This document shows positions 44,735 through 53,213 of a stretch of DNA of 64,000 bases, piece after piece. A program made the position numbers and the translations under genes. The notes under the pieces are model-generated. The model was given only the letters and a program-made list of their open reading frames with translations, was not told where the DNA came from and made no database searches. Source of the stretch: Hyalangium ruber (GTDB lineage Bacteria; Myxococcota; Myxococcia; Myxococcales; Myxococcaceae); contig NZ_JAXIVS010000019.1 of the NCBI RefSeq assembly GCF_034259325.1, forward strand, positions 62,001 to 126,000. The letters run 5' to 3'. How positions within the stretch are numbered: position 1 is the stretch's first letter; each line of letters opens with the position of its first letter.

Positions 44735-45187
44735 ATGGACAAGGAGCTGAGCGAAACCCTCAAGAAGGCCATCGGGGCCAACATCCGAAAGGCGCGGCTG
44801 CGCCTCGGGCTCTCCCAGGCACGCCTGGCCGAGATGGTCGAGATGTCGACCGAGGTGCTCGGACGGATGGAGCGCAAGAAGGTGCTGCCGCGGCTGGAGC
44901 GGCTGGTCCTCCTGTGCCGAATCCTTGGGGTGTCGCCTGATCAGATGCTGGGCTTCACCGCTGGCCCGAGTCATCCGCCGGCCGCGCCGACCTCACCGGC
45001 CTACGACGAGATGATGACGGTGATGCGTCACTTCTTCCTGCAGATGGAGTCACGCTTGACGGAGGCGGAGCGCAAGGAGTTGATGCAAACCTTCGCTCAC
45101 CTGCAGCGGCTGATCACCCTGATGAAGAAGAAGGGGCCATCGGCGGTGATGTCCCGGCGTACGCGCCAGTCTCGGAGCCGGAAGTAG
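44735..45187 (+). CDS. XRE/Cro-C1-type regulator (paralogue 1)
   Basis: 150 residues. An N-terminal helix-turn-helix of the XRE type (ANIRKARLRLGLSQARLAEM, then MSTEVLGRMERKKVLPRLE) is followed by a linker and a ~60-residue C-terminal helical domain. The start is taken at 44735 by comparison with the paralogue, where ATG-GAC also lies about 6 nt after an AGG; ATG 44729 is two codons earlier. It probably binds its own duplicated upstream region. It lies two genes before traA, so it may control that locus. Confidence 0.85.
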   Translation: MDKELSETLKKAIGANIRKARLRLGLSQARLAEMVEMSTEVLGRMERKKVLPRLERLVLLCRILGVSPDQMLGFTAGPSHPPAAPTSPAYDEMMTVMRHFFLQMESRLTEAERKELMQTFAHLQRLITLMKKKGPSAVMSRRTRQSRSRK

Positions 45188-45204
45188 CAGGAATCGACCT
45201 GATT

Positions 45205-45351
45205 AACATCCCTGACAGGTAGGACGGAAGCACGAAACCGGTAAAGTTCTAACCTGGGTGGTCGGCTTCTCATGCGGACCTCGCATGTCCTTGCGAACCC
45301 AACTCATTACGTCTTACCTATGGCCCCGACTTTTCACGATGGGCAGAGGTC
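45205..45351. repeat. upstream regulatory region, copy B of a duplicated pair
   Basis: Second copy of the block described at 44582-44734. The final 27 bases before the ATG are the best conserved (CCGACTTTTCACGATGGGCA followed by GAGG). Conservation of non-coding DNA between two diverged coding copies suggests a maintained operator. Confidence 0.75.
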
Positions 45352-45798
45352 ATGGACAGCGAGCGGTCGAAGGCCCTTAAGAAGACTCTCGGCGCGAACA
45401 TCCGCAGGGCGCGGATGCAGCAGGGCATCACACAGGAGCGGATGGCGGAGTTGATCGACATCTCGCCTGAGGTGTACGGGCGCCTGGAGCGTGGGGGCAT
45501 CTTTCCCCGGGTGGAGCGGCTGGCGGACATCTGCGAGAAGCTGGGCGAGTCGGCGGATCAGCTGCTGGGACTCTCGTCGTCCGAGCGGCCGCATCCCAGA
45601 CCGCCGGACCCGCGACATGACGAGTGGCTGATGCTGATGAGTCGGTTCGTGCCGGTGATTCCGAAGCTGACGCAGTTTCAGCGGTTGGCGGTGCGGCGAC
45701 ACATGGCGGACCTGCACCGGTTGCTACTGACGTTCGTGGAGCCGGAGGCGAAACTGGCGGCGAAGTACCGCAAGCGTCGGGGCACAGCAGGCAAGTGA
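45352..45798 (+). CDS. XRE/Cro-C1-type regulator (paralogue 2)
   Basis: 148 residues with the same order as the neighbour upstream: helix-turn-helix (ANIRRARMQQGITQERMAEL, then ISPEVYGRLERGGIFPRVE) and a C-terminal helical domain (~95-130). Sequence similarity and shared upstream DNA indicate tandem duplication. The C-terminal domains have diverged more than the DNA-binding halves, which would let the pair respond to different partners at similar operators. The next gene is traA, 113 bp downstream. Confidence 0.86.
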   Translation: MDSERSKALKKTLGANIRRARMQQGITQERMAELIDISPEVYGRLERGGIFPRVERLADICEKLGESADQLLGLSSSERPHPRPPDPRHDEWLMLMSRFVPVIPKLTQFQRLAVRRHMADLHRLLLTFVEPEAKLAAKYRKRRGTAGK

Positions 45799-45877
45799 GC
45801 ACGGGGGGTTGTAGCGGGGGCCAAATCGGAACTCCCGTAACACCCCGAACCTGCTTTCTGGAGCATCCGGAACGTTG

Positions 45878-45893
45878 ATCCCCGAAGGGGGAT
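45878..45893 (+). promoter_or_regulatory. hairpin in traA leader
   Basis: A perfect 6-bp inverted repeat ATCCCC-GAAG-GGGGAT ends 18 nt before the proposed TTG start of traA. In an mRNA it would occlude the region just ahead of initiation. There is no Shine-Dalgarno sequence close to the TTG, so this stem may be part of translational control. Confidence 0.4.
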
Positions 45894-45911
45894 GGCGGAT
45901 GATGTAACCCC

Positions 45912-48089
45912 TTGTTCTCGCTAACTTTTCGAAGTGCTTATCTGGCACTGACAGTGCTTGTGTGCCTCGCGAGTACCGCGCAGGCGGCAAAGTTGCCTGA
46001 TGTCGTCGTGACCGGCGATCCGGTGGTGCCGTCACCCGGGCAAAGCGGCACGGGACTGTGCGTTGCCAACAGCATCTCGACGGATCCGAACGTCGACTTT
46101 CCTGAGAGTACTTCGGCTTTTATCGGTGGGCTGAATGACTTCATGGAACGGACCGCAGCGAGCCGGGTGACTTACGTGCTCCGCGCACCGTTCGATCTGT
46201 CCAACAACCACACCAATACCCCTCAAGCGAGCCGAGGGGACTTCCTTGACGCCATTCAGGGGTGTCCCAGCTACGGCTGCGGTTTCTTCATCAACGATAC
46301 GACGACACCCTTTGGCTCACGCTTCCGCGGGTACCTGAACGTCACTCCGGACATGGTAGGCAAAGTGCTTCACTTCGGTTTTTACACCGATGACGCAGTG
46401 AGCTTTACCATCTTCGATAAAGCCAACACTCAGTACCAGGTCATCAATCGGCCACCTGTGCGGTTCCAATACACGTGGCGAAGCACAAACAACGTCACCT
46501 TCCTGCAGTCCGGGCTCTATCCTGTCGAGGTCCTCTACGCGCAGGGCACGGATCACGCGGCCCTCGAGATGTCGCTCTTCGAGGGAGTTTTTTCTGATTT
46601 CGAGCAGACAGCAGCCACCTCGGCCTCTCTGAGGCAAGCCGATTTTCTTCTCGTTTCGCCTGAGAAGTTCTTCCAGACGGAAACCGGGCGCCCGTCTGGC
46701 ACACCTACCGCGCCACAAGATCTCAACCAGTGCGCACAGTGCAACCGCGCCAATGCGAATACGCCCGGCAACGGTGGCTGTGGCCTGAACTCCGGCTTCT
46801 ACTGCAACGGTGCCGCGCTGTGCGCCCCCTGTGACACCTCCCGGGTCTGTGGCCCGTCCTGTTCTCCCTGTGGCGCCAGCACCCCCAACTGCATCAACGT
46901 CAACGGCACCTTTACCTGCGTCGAATGCACCGTCGACGGCCAGTGCCCCAACGGCCGCTGCGACCCCTCCACCAACACCTGCAAGGGCTGCAACGACGAC
47001 GCCGACTGTCCTCAAACCGGCCGCTGTGACACCGCCACCAACACCTGCCAGGGCTGCAACGACGACACCGACTGTCCCGCCGACCAGGTCTGTGACGTCC
47101 CCAATGCCACCTGCGTCGAGTGCAACCGCGACGAGGACTGTCCCCCCGACGAGGTCTGCGCCCCCGAGTTCAAGGAGTGCCGCGAGTGCAACCAGGACTC
47201 CGAATGCGAGCGCGGCAAGAGCTGCTCCAATCACCAGTGCGTCACCTGCTCCACCAACGACAGCTGCGCCGGCAACTCCTGCAACTGCTGCCCCGGTAAC
47301 ACCCAGTGCGCCTCCCCCACCCCGGGTGCCTCCCCCTCCTGCGTCGAATGCACCACCGACAGCCAGTGCCTCGGCGGCCAGAAGTGCGACACCATCAACG
47401 GCCGCTGTGTCGACACCGTCCCGGAGTGCAACACCTCCGACCGCTGCGGCGCCGAATGCGTGAAGTGCCCCACCGAGCGCCCCTTCTGTCTCGATGGCCA
47501 GGTCTGCGTCACCTGCCGCAATGACCTCGAGTGCGGCAGCGGCCAGTTCTGTCTCAGCGGGGAGTGCGCCTCCTGCACCACCGACCGCCACTGCGGCTCC
47601 CGCTGCGAGGCCTGTGAGCCGGCCACCCCCTTCTGTCTCACCGACGGCACCACCGCCGGCAGCGCCTGCGTGGCCTGCCGCAACAACTCCGACTGCGGCA
47701 CCGGCGGCCAGTGCAACCCCGCCACCTTCACCTGCACCAACCCCACCGGCTGTGAACAGAACTGCGCCGAGCAGGGCCTGGTCTGCAACGGCTCGGCCTG
47801 TGTCCAGTGCTTCGCCGACGCCCACTGCCCCTGCGGTGGCTCCTGCGACCTGAGCACCAACACCTGCACCGAGCAGTGTGAAGACAGCGGCGACTGCCTC
47901 GGCGTCGAGTACTGCTCTCCCCTCACCCAGGAGTGCGAGCGAGGCCGCCGCAAGCCGGGCACCTCGCCTCAAGGCGGCTCGTTCTGCTGCGAGACGACCA
48001 CCGCCGACCTCACCTCCACCGGCACCGGCGCCTTCCTCGCCATGCTCCTGGTGGGCTTCCTCCTCCTGCACTCCCGCCGCTCTCTATGA
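45912..48089 (+). CDS. traA: TraA outer-membrane-exchange/kin-recognition receptor
   Basis: 725 residues. Signal peptide MFSLTFRSAYLALTVLVCLA ends AQA-A. Residues ~40-260 match the PA14-like variable domain that in M. xanthus decides which cells may fuse outer membranes (for example VTYVLRAPFDLSNNH and GYLNVTPDMVGKVLHFGFYT). Residues ~275-685 are Cys-rich units (C-x-x-D-x-D-C type). The last ~36 residues are a MYXO-CTERM tag: Cys pair, hydrophobic helix, HSRRSL. An in-frame stop at 45900 leaves TTG at 45912 as the first start. It has no good ribosome site. GC content changes sharply near 46730: the recognition domain is much richer in A/T third positions than the stalk. traB follows with an ATGA overlap. 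Confidence 0.92.
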   Translation: MFSLTFRSAYLALTVLVCLASTAQAAKLPDVVVTGDPVVPSPGQSGTGLCVANSISTDPNVDFPESTSAFIGGLNDFMERTAASRVTYVLRAPFDLSNNHTNTPQASRGDFLDAIQGCPSYGCGFFINDTTTPFGSRFRGYLNVTPDMVGKVLHFGFYTDDAVSFTIFDKANTQYQVINRPPVRFQYTWRSTNNVTFLQSGLYPVEVLYAQGTDHAALEMSLFEGVFSDFEQTAATSASLRQADFLLVSPEKFFQTETGRPSGTPTAPQDLNQCAQCNRANANTPGNGGCGLNSGFYCNGAALCAPCDTSRVCGPSCSPCGASTPNCINVNGTFTCVECTVDGQCPNGRCDPSTNTCKGCNDDADCPQTGRCDTATNTCQGCNDDTDCPADQVCDVPNATCVECNRDEDCPPDEVCAPEFKECRECNQDSECERGKSCSNHQCVTCSTNDSCAGNSCNCCPGNTQCASPTPGASPSCVECTTDSQCLGGQKCDTINGRCVDTVPECNTSDRCGAECVKCPTERPFCLDGQVCVTCRNDLECGSGQFCLSGECASCTTDRHCGSRCEACEPATPFCLTDGTTAGSACVACRNNSDCGTGGQCNPATFTCTNPTGCEQNCAEQGLVCNGSACVQCFADAHCPCGGSCDLSTNTCTEQCEDSGDCLGVEYCSPLTQECERGRRKPGTSPQGGSFCCETTTADLTSTGTGAFLAMLLVGFLLLHSRRSL

Positions 48090-49732
48090 AGCGCTCGCTC
48101 ACCACGGCCCTCGCCCTGGCGCTGGGCCTTGCCGCCACCGCCGCCACCGCGCAGGACGCGCGCTTCGATGTCCAGCTCTTCCGGCCCTCCGGAGCCCCTC
48201 AAGACGTGGTGATGGTGGGCCAATCCCGGCCCCTCGCGCACATGTCCGCCTCCGGCGGCTTCTTCCTCAACTTCTCGCTCGACCCGCTGGTGCTGGTGAA
48301 CAAGTCGGGCGACTCCTCCAAGAAGGTGCTCAGCCTCGTCGGCAACCGCCTCCAGCTCGACGCCATGGCCACCGTGGGCGTCTTCGACTGGGCCGAGCTG
48401 GGCGTGGACATGCCCCTGGTGCTCGCCCAGGGCGGCGACAACCTGGAGGCCATCGGCTCCGAGGGCGCCATCAAGGGCTATGTCCTCGGAGACCTGCGCC
48501 TCACCGGCAAGGTCGCCGTCCCCGGCCTGCGGCGCCGCCCCGAGGACTCCGGCCTGGGCGCCGCCATCACCTTCGGCCTCGGCCTTCCCACCGGAGACCA
48601 GGAGGCCTTCGCCAGCGACGGCGAGCTCACCTACTCCCCCGGCCTGCTGGTGGACTACCGCTTCGAGAGCGGCATCCTCCTGTCCGGCACCGCCGGCCTC
48701 TGGGACCGCCCGGACCGCGTCTTCAATGGCACCACCGTCGGGGACATGGCCCCCTTCGGCATCGCCGCCGAGGTCCCCATCCTCCGCGGCTCCGGCATCA
48801 CCGCCGTGGGCATGGTCCACGGCGCCGTCGGGCTCGACAAGCTGCCCGACGAGCCGCGCAACATCCCCGCCGAGCTGCTCTTCGGCCTGCGCTGGTACAG
48901 CTCCACCGGCCTCACCTTCACCGTCGGCGGCGGTGGCGGGTGCGGCTGCTCGCTCCAGGCCCCTTCGCTGCGCTTCTTCACCTCCATCGTCTGGGTGCCC
49001 GCCAAGACGGCCGAGTGGGAGGCCATCGAGAAGTTCAAGGAGCCGCCCGAGCCGCCTCCTCCGCCTCCGCCCGACTCGGATGGGGACTCCGTCACCGACG
49101 ACCTCGACGTGTGCCCCAAGGAGCCGGGCCGTGCCGACCGTGGCGGCTGCCCCATTCGTGACGCCGACGGCGATGGCGTGGAGGACTCGCTCGATAAGTG
49201 TCCCCAGGTCGCCGCCGGTCCCGACGGCAAGGGCGGCTGCCCGCTGGTCCGCATCCAGGGCAACAAGATCCTCATCCTGGAGCAGGTGAACTTCGCCACC
49301 GACCAGGACGTCATCCTCTCCGAGTCCTTCCCCATCCTCGAGGAGGTCTCCCAGGTGCTCAAGACGCACCCGGAGATCAACCGCCTCCTGGTCGAGGGCC
49401 ACACGGACGCGCGCGCCAGCGATGACTACAACCTGGACCTGTCCAACCGCCGCGCGGCCAGTGTGCGCCGCTACCTGGAAGAGAGCGGCGTGTCCACCGA
49501 GCGCCTGTGCTCGCAGGGCTTCGGTCGGACCAAGCCCCTGGCGGAGAACGACACCGAGGAGGGCATGGCCCTCAACCGGCGCGTCGAGTTCACCATCCTC
49601 CCGCCCGCCGCCGAGGGTGAGCCCCGCTGCCCCGGCGACCCCGTGGAGAAGCCCGGCAAGAAGAAGGGCGGCAAGCGCGCTCCCGCGTCCACGCCGCTTC
49701 CCGCCCCGACGAAGCCCGCCGAGAAGCCGTAG
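48086..49732 (+). CDS. traB: TraB outer-membrane-exchange protein, OmpA-type
   Basis: 548 residues. A signal peptide (LALALGLAATAATA) and a beta-barrel-like region (~25-305) are followed by a Pro-rich spacer and two calcium-binding type-3 repeats (DSDGDSVTDDLDVCP, DADGDGVEDSLDKCP). An OmpA peptidoglycan-binding domain is at ~405-510 (EGHTDARASDDYNLDLSNRR). In M. xanthus TraB is required with TraA for membrane exchange. The start ATG overlaps the traA stop (ATGA), so stoichiometric expression is expected. The C-terminus is a Lys/Pro-rich tail. Confidence 0.91.
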   Translation: MKRSLTTALALALGLAATAATAQDARFDVQLFRPSGAPQDVVMVGQSRPLAHMSASGGFFLNFSLDPLVLVNKSGDSSKKVLSLVGNRLQLDAMATVGVFDWAELGVDMPLVLAQGGDNLEAIGSEGAIKGYVLGDLRLTGKVAVPGLRRRPEDSGLGAAITFGLGLPTGDQEAFASDGELTYSPGLLVDYRFESGILLSGTAGLWDRPDRVFNGTTVGDMAPFGIAAEVPILRGSGITAVGMVHGAVGLDKLPDEPRNIPAELLFGLRWYSSTGLTFTVGGGGGCGCSLQAPSLRFFTSIVWVPAKTAEWEAIEKFKEPPEPPPPPPPDSDGDSVTDDLDVCPKEPGRADRGGCPIRDADGDGVEDSLDKCPQVAAGPDGKGGCPLVRIQGNKILILEQVNFATDQDVILSESFPILEEVSQVLKTHPEINRLLVEGHTDARASDDYNLDLSNRRAASVRRYLEESGVSTERLCSQGFGRTKPLAENDTEEGMALNRRVEFTILPPAAEGEPRCPGDPVEKPGKKKGGKRAPASTPLPAPTKPAEKP

Positions 49733-49770
49733 CGGCGGAGCTTCTCAGCGGGCGGACGGCGCCCGGGGCC

Positions 49771-51651
49771 TCATGCTTCGACGTTCCATTGGAGCAGGGG
49801 GCCCCGGTGGGTTCGCGCCCCCAGGCCCAGCGCGACGGGTGGGACGTAGAGCCCCAGTTGCTCGCGCTTCCACCACGCCCCCGTGCTCCGCCGCGTGGCC
49901 GGGTCCGTCATCCGGTAGTCGTACAGCACCGCGCGCACATACCGGGGCGGGCGCTCGGGGAACGGGTTGCGCTCGAGGAGCGCCAACACCTCCGGCGAGC
50001 CCTCCAGCAGCCGCACCAGCAGCGACAGGAACCAGCTGGGCGGCGAGCCCAGGGCCGCGAACCACATCTGCCAGTCCAGGCGCGGCTGGTGCGGGGCCAC
50101 CTGCCGGGGCGCCTGGTCCAGCCGCGACACCTTGTAGCGGAACGGGTACTCGCGCCAGTGCTCTCCATCCTCCGAGCCCTCGATGGAGATCTCCGGCCGC
50201 TCCACCGTCATCACGCTGAACAAGCCATAGGAGTTCACCGCGCGCAGTGGACGCGCCCACTCCTCCAGGCGCTCCAGGGCCCGTGGGAGCTGCCGGGGCA
50301 GTCCGAAGCGGGCGAGCAGCTCCCTGGCGCCGAGCACGAGCAGCGGCAGGGCCGCCGCGCCTCCCAGGAGCGTGCGCCAGAGCGGCCGAGGACGCGCGGG
50401 CTCCACGGGGCCGAGGGGCAACACGCGCGCGAGGGCCTCGTCGTCCAACAACCACAGGCCGAGCACGAGCGACTGGAGGTTGAAGAAGCCGTAGTTGCCC
50501 GTGGCGAAGATGGTCCCCTGCAGCAGGCCGAAGAGCGCGAAGGCGAGCTGGCGGGGGCGCCTCGGCAGGAGGGTCAGCACCGGCACCGCGGTCTCCATCA
50601 CCAGGGTGGCCGCCGTGGAGGCCTTCTGCAGGCGCTGGGGCAGCTGGTGGGCGTACCAGCCGCCACGCGTGGGCAGGGGCGCCGTCTCATAATAGTGGTT
50701 GCACGCGGTCAGCTCCCGCCAGGTCCGGTCTCCGGACTGGAGCTTGCTGAGGCCCGAGCCCAGGTAGAGGCGCAACAGGAGCGCCCGGAAGAGCGCCACG
50801 TCCAGCGCGGAGGGCGACTCCCGCCCCAACCCGGGCCGCACGCCGCCCGGCGCCGTCACCACCGCGAGCAGCCCCATCTCCAGCAGCAGGGCATCCCACT
50901 GGAAGGAGAGGAACTCGCGGCCCACCGAGACATAGGAGAGGTACAGGGCCCACAGCAGGGCCGCGCTCGTCCTCGGCGCGACATTGAAGAGCAACGCCAG
51001 CGACAGCAGCTGTCCGGCCCGGGCGCCGCGCACCAGCGCCGCATCGGACGCGTCCAGCCAGAACACCGAGGGCAGCAGGTGGAAGCGCTCCTTCCCCAGT
51101 GTCTGGAGCTGCTCCGAGCCCACCCAGTCCTTCACCGGGCGGATGCCCCGCGAGCCGAAGAGCCCCGGCACCTGCCGGCCCAGCGAGGTGAATGCGATGA
51201 GGAAGGTGCCTCCGAGCAACCTCAGGAACAGCCACCGCACCTGGCGATAGTCGGCGGGCCCCACGTAGCGCCGCCCATAAAGGAGTCGATCCAGCCGCGA
51301 GGCCTGGACTCGGTGGCTCGCGATGACGCGGTACACCCCCCGGGTGACCGAGCGCACGCCCGGGAGCAATCCCAACCGCGCGGCCCAGCGTGTCCCGCGT
51401 CGAGGCGACGAGAGGAGCATGCGGAAAGCGGCCTCGGCTCCCTGGAAGACAGCGCCGGAGGGCTCGATGAGCTGCATCGCACGCCGCGCCTCCTTGCGTC
51501 GGATGCCCAGCAACCAGCGCACCGCCGGCCGTGCCGGAAGGAAGCGCACGCGCCCTCCGGTGTGCGCCTGCCACCTAGTCACCCACCTCCGGCAGAAACC
51601 GCAGTCCCCGTCGTACAGCACCAGCGGTCGCGACGTCAGGCCCAGACGCAT
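49771..51651 (-). CDS. DCC-thioredoxin/HTTM (lipase maturation factor-like) fusion
   Basis: 626 residues. The N-terminus is a DUF393/DCC thiol-oxidoreductase domain (LYDGDCGFCRRWVTRW, DxxCxxC) of about 120 residues. It is followed by an integral-membrane region with about eight to ten hydrophobic helices typical of HTTM and lipase maturation factor proteins (RLYLGSGLSKLQSGDRTWREL). A C-terminal soluble domain contains ALYPFRYKV-like aromatic-rich strands (REYPFRYKV, RYVRAVLYDYRMTD). Such proteins assist folding or lipidation of exported enzymes. Here the redox domain is fused directly. It is convergent with traB. Confidence 0.83.
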   Translation of the reverse strand: MRLGLTSRPLVLYDGDCGFCRRWVTRWQAHTGGRVRFLPARPAVRWLLGIRRKEARRAMQLIEPSGAVFQGAEAAFRMLLSSPRRGTRWAARLGLLPGVRSVTRGVYRVIASHRVQASRLDRLLYGRRYVGPADYRQVRWLFLRLLGGTFLIAFTSLGRQVPGLFGSRGIRPVKDWVGSEQLQTLGKERFHLLPSVFWLDASDAALVRGARAGQLLSLALLFNVAPRTSAALLWALYLSYVSVGREFLSFQWDALLLEMGLLAVVTAPGGVRPGLGRESPSALDVALFRALLLRLYLGSGLSKLQSGDRTWRELTACNHYYETAPLPTRGGWYAHQLPQRLQKASTAATLVMETAVPVLTLLPRRPRQLAFALFGLLQGTIFATGNYGFFNLQSLVLGLWLLDDEALARVLPLGPVEPARPRPLWRTLLGGAAALPLLVLGARELLARFGLPRQLPRALERLEEWARPLRAVNSYGLFSVMTVERPEISIEGSEDGEHWREYPFRYKVSRLDQAPRQVAPHQPRLDWQMWFAALGSPPSWFLSLLVRLLEGSPEVLALLERNPFPERPPRYVRAVLYDYRMTDPATRRSTGAWWKREQLGLYVPPVALGLGARTHRGPLLQWNVEA

Positions 51652-51788
51652 GGCTCTCTCCCGGTCTCTCCTGGGAAAGATGGGAGTCCCCCTTGCCCCT
51701 TCGAAGCCCCGTGCCTGCTCGCCTGCTGACCGAGAGGCCCAGCGGGCTCATTCGGGGGCTTTCCCGGGCAGTGCCTAGCTTTGCTCGC

Positions 51789-52439
51789 ATGAGCGAGCCG
51801 AAGACGAAGGCCACGGACCTGGATGAGATCGTCCCAGGTGTCTACAACTGGCACGTGCGGGATGACCGCATCGGCGCGCGCAGTGACGCCTATGCGGTGG
51901 TGGACCGGGATGGTGCCGTCGTCCTGATCGACCCGCTGCCCATCGACGAGTCCCTGCTGCGCCCGCTCGGCACCATCAGCGCCATCGTGCTCACCGCGGG
52001 CAACCACCAGCGCTCGGCCTGGCGCTTCCGCAAGCTCTTCCACGTACCCGTGTGGGCCCCGGAGAACGCTCACGGCCTCGAAGAGGAGCCGGACAACTTC
52101 TACGCCAGCGGCGCCTCCCTCCCCGGAGGCCTGAGCGCGTTCCACACGCCCGGCCCCGCCGAGGTCATGTTCACCCTCTGGTGGCAGCAGACCCCTCGGG
52201 GCGTCGTGTTCATCTCCGACCTGCTCACCCACGAGGGGCGCGGCCGGCCGGAGTTCGTCCCCGGCCAGTACCAGGACGACCCGATGCGCACCCGCGTGAG
52301 CGTCCAGCGCGTGCTGGACCACCTCCCCGCGGACACCCTCTGCTTCGCCCATGGCGAGCCCATCGTGGGGGCGGGCAAGTCCGCGCTCCGGCTCGCGCTG
52401 GAGCTCGATGACGAGCAGCCCTCGGCGCCCGCGCCCTGA
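51789..52439 (+). CDS. metallo-beta-lactamase-fold protein with degenerate metal motif
   Basis: 216 residues from the ATG at 51789. The MBL fold is recognisable (VYNWHVRDDRIGARSDAYAV, VLIDPLPID, SAFHTPGP, VFISDLLTHEG, CFAHGEP). The HxHxDH motif is replaced by AGNHQRSAW, leaving only one of its His residues. The later His and Asp ligands are kept. It is thus either a one-metal variant or a non-hydrolytic member. It is cytoplasmic and convergent with the SIMPL-like lipoprotein gene (3-bp gap). Confidence 0.83.
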   Translation: MSEPKTKATDLDEIVPGVYNWHVRDDRIGARSDAYAVVDRDGAVVLIDPLPIDESLLRPLGTISAIVLTAGNHQRSAWRFRKLFHVPVWAPENAHGLEEEPDNFYASGASLPGGLSAFHTPGPAEVMFTLWWQQTPRGVVFISDLLTHEGRGRPEFVPGQYQDDPMRTRVSVQRVLDHLPADTLCFAHGEPIVGAGKSALRLALELDDEQPSAPAP

Positions 52440-52442
52440 GGC

Positions 52443-53177
52443 TCACTTCGCCGCGGGCGTCTCCTCGAGCTGGCAGTTCATCGCCAGCTTGAGCACCACC
52501 TCTTCCAGCGTCACCACCTGCTGCTCCACCGCGCCCGGCGGCGCGCAGTTGGCGAGCCGCAGCGGCCGATCGCCCTGCGCCACCGCGGCGAAGGCCTGCG
52601 CCTGCTCCACCCAGCGCTTCATCAGCTCGGCGCGGTGGGCTTCCGGATTCTTGAGCTGAACCGCCGGCTCGGAGAACGTCGTCCCGAGCCCCGCCTTCTC
52701 CGCCGCCGCACGCGCCTGGTCTCCCACGCGGAGGAGCGCGGTCATCAGCTCGGCGCGCCCCCAGTAGTCCAGCGTCGGCGGCAGCGTCACCTCCAGGCTC
52801 CCGTGGACCGAGACCCTGCGGCCCACCTTGTTGTCCTCCAGGGAGACGGGCTGGACTCCGACCCCTCGCATCCGCACCGCCAGCTCCGCCTTCGTGGTGT
52901 CCTGCGCCGTGCGCACATACGGCTCCACCGCGGCCTTGAGCGCCGGCACCACACCGTCCACCGAGGCCGTGTCCTTCCAGAAGGAGAAGGAGACCACCAT
53001 CAGATCCGGCCGCACCACCGTGTCGGCGCTCGAAGGCGTCCCCGGCACGGCCGGCATCGGGTTGCTCTTCTCGCGATAGCTCGACGCATAGGAGATGCCC
53101 CGGCCCCCATCACCGCAGGACGTCCACAGCAGGGTCAGCAGCATGCAGCAGGAAAGCAGCGAACGACGCAGGGACAT
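52443..53177 (-). CDS. SIMPL-like (DUF541) lipoprotein
   Basis: 244 residues from the ATG at 53177. The signal peptide ends LLWTSC (lipobox) followed by Gly-Asp. The mature protein opens ADTVVRPDLMVVSFSFW, the usual start of a SIMPL domain (xxVKPDxAxVxF), and continues with repeated beta-alpha units. SIMPL proteins form periplasmic oligomers of unclear function. A few Cys residues near the C-terminus could make a disulfide. Homology is suggested by pattern only. Confidence 0.68.
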   Translation of the reverse strand: MSLRRSLLSCCMLLTLLWTSCGDGGRGISYASSYREKSNPMPAVPGTPSSADTVVRPDLMVVSFSFWKDTASVDGVVPALKAAVEPYVRTAQDTTKAELAVRMRGVGVQPVSLEDNKVGRRVSVHGSLEVTLPPTLDYWGRAELMTALLRVGDQARAAAEKAGLGTTFSEPAVQLKNPEAHRAELMKRWVEQAQAFAAVAQGDRPLRLANCAPPGAVEQQVVTLEEVVLKLAMNCQLEETPAAK

Positions 53178-53213
53178 GGCACGAGGCTCCACGGGCAGAG
53201 ACGGTCCCGGGCC

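Noticed and set aside
45943-45957. Sigma-54-like TGGCAC...TGC element
   Set aside because: It fits the GG-N10-GC spacing but lies inside the traA signal peptide codons. Starting transcription there would remove the signal sequence.
46317-48071. 584-codon antisense frame opposite traA
   Set aside because: Ala/Gly/Val-rich shadow created by the Cys-rich repeats. The TraA architecture on the sense strand is clear.
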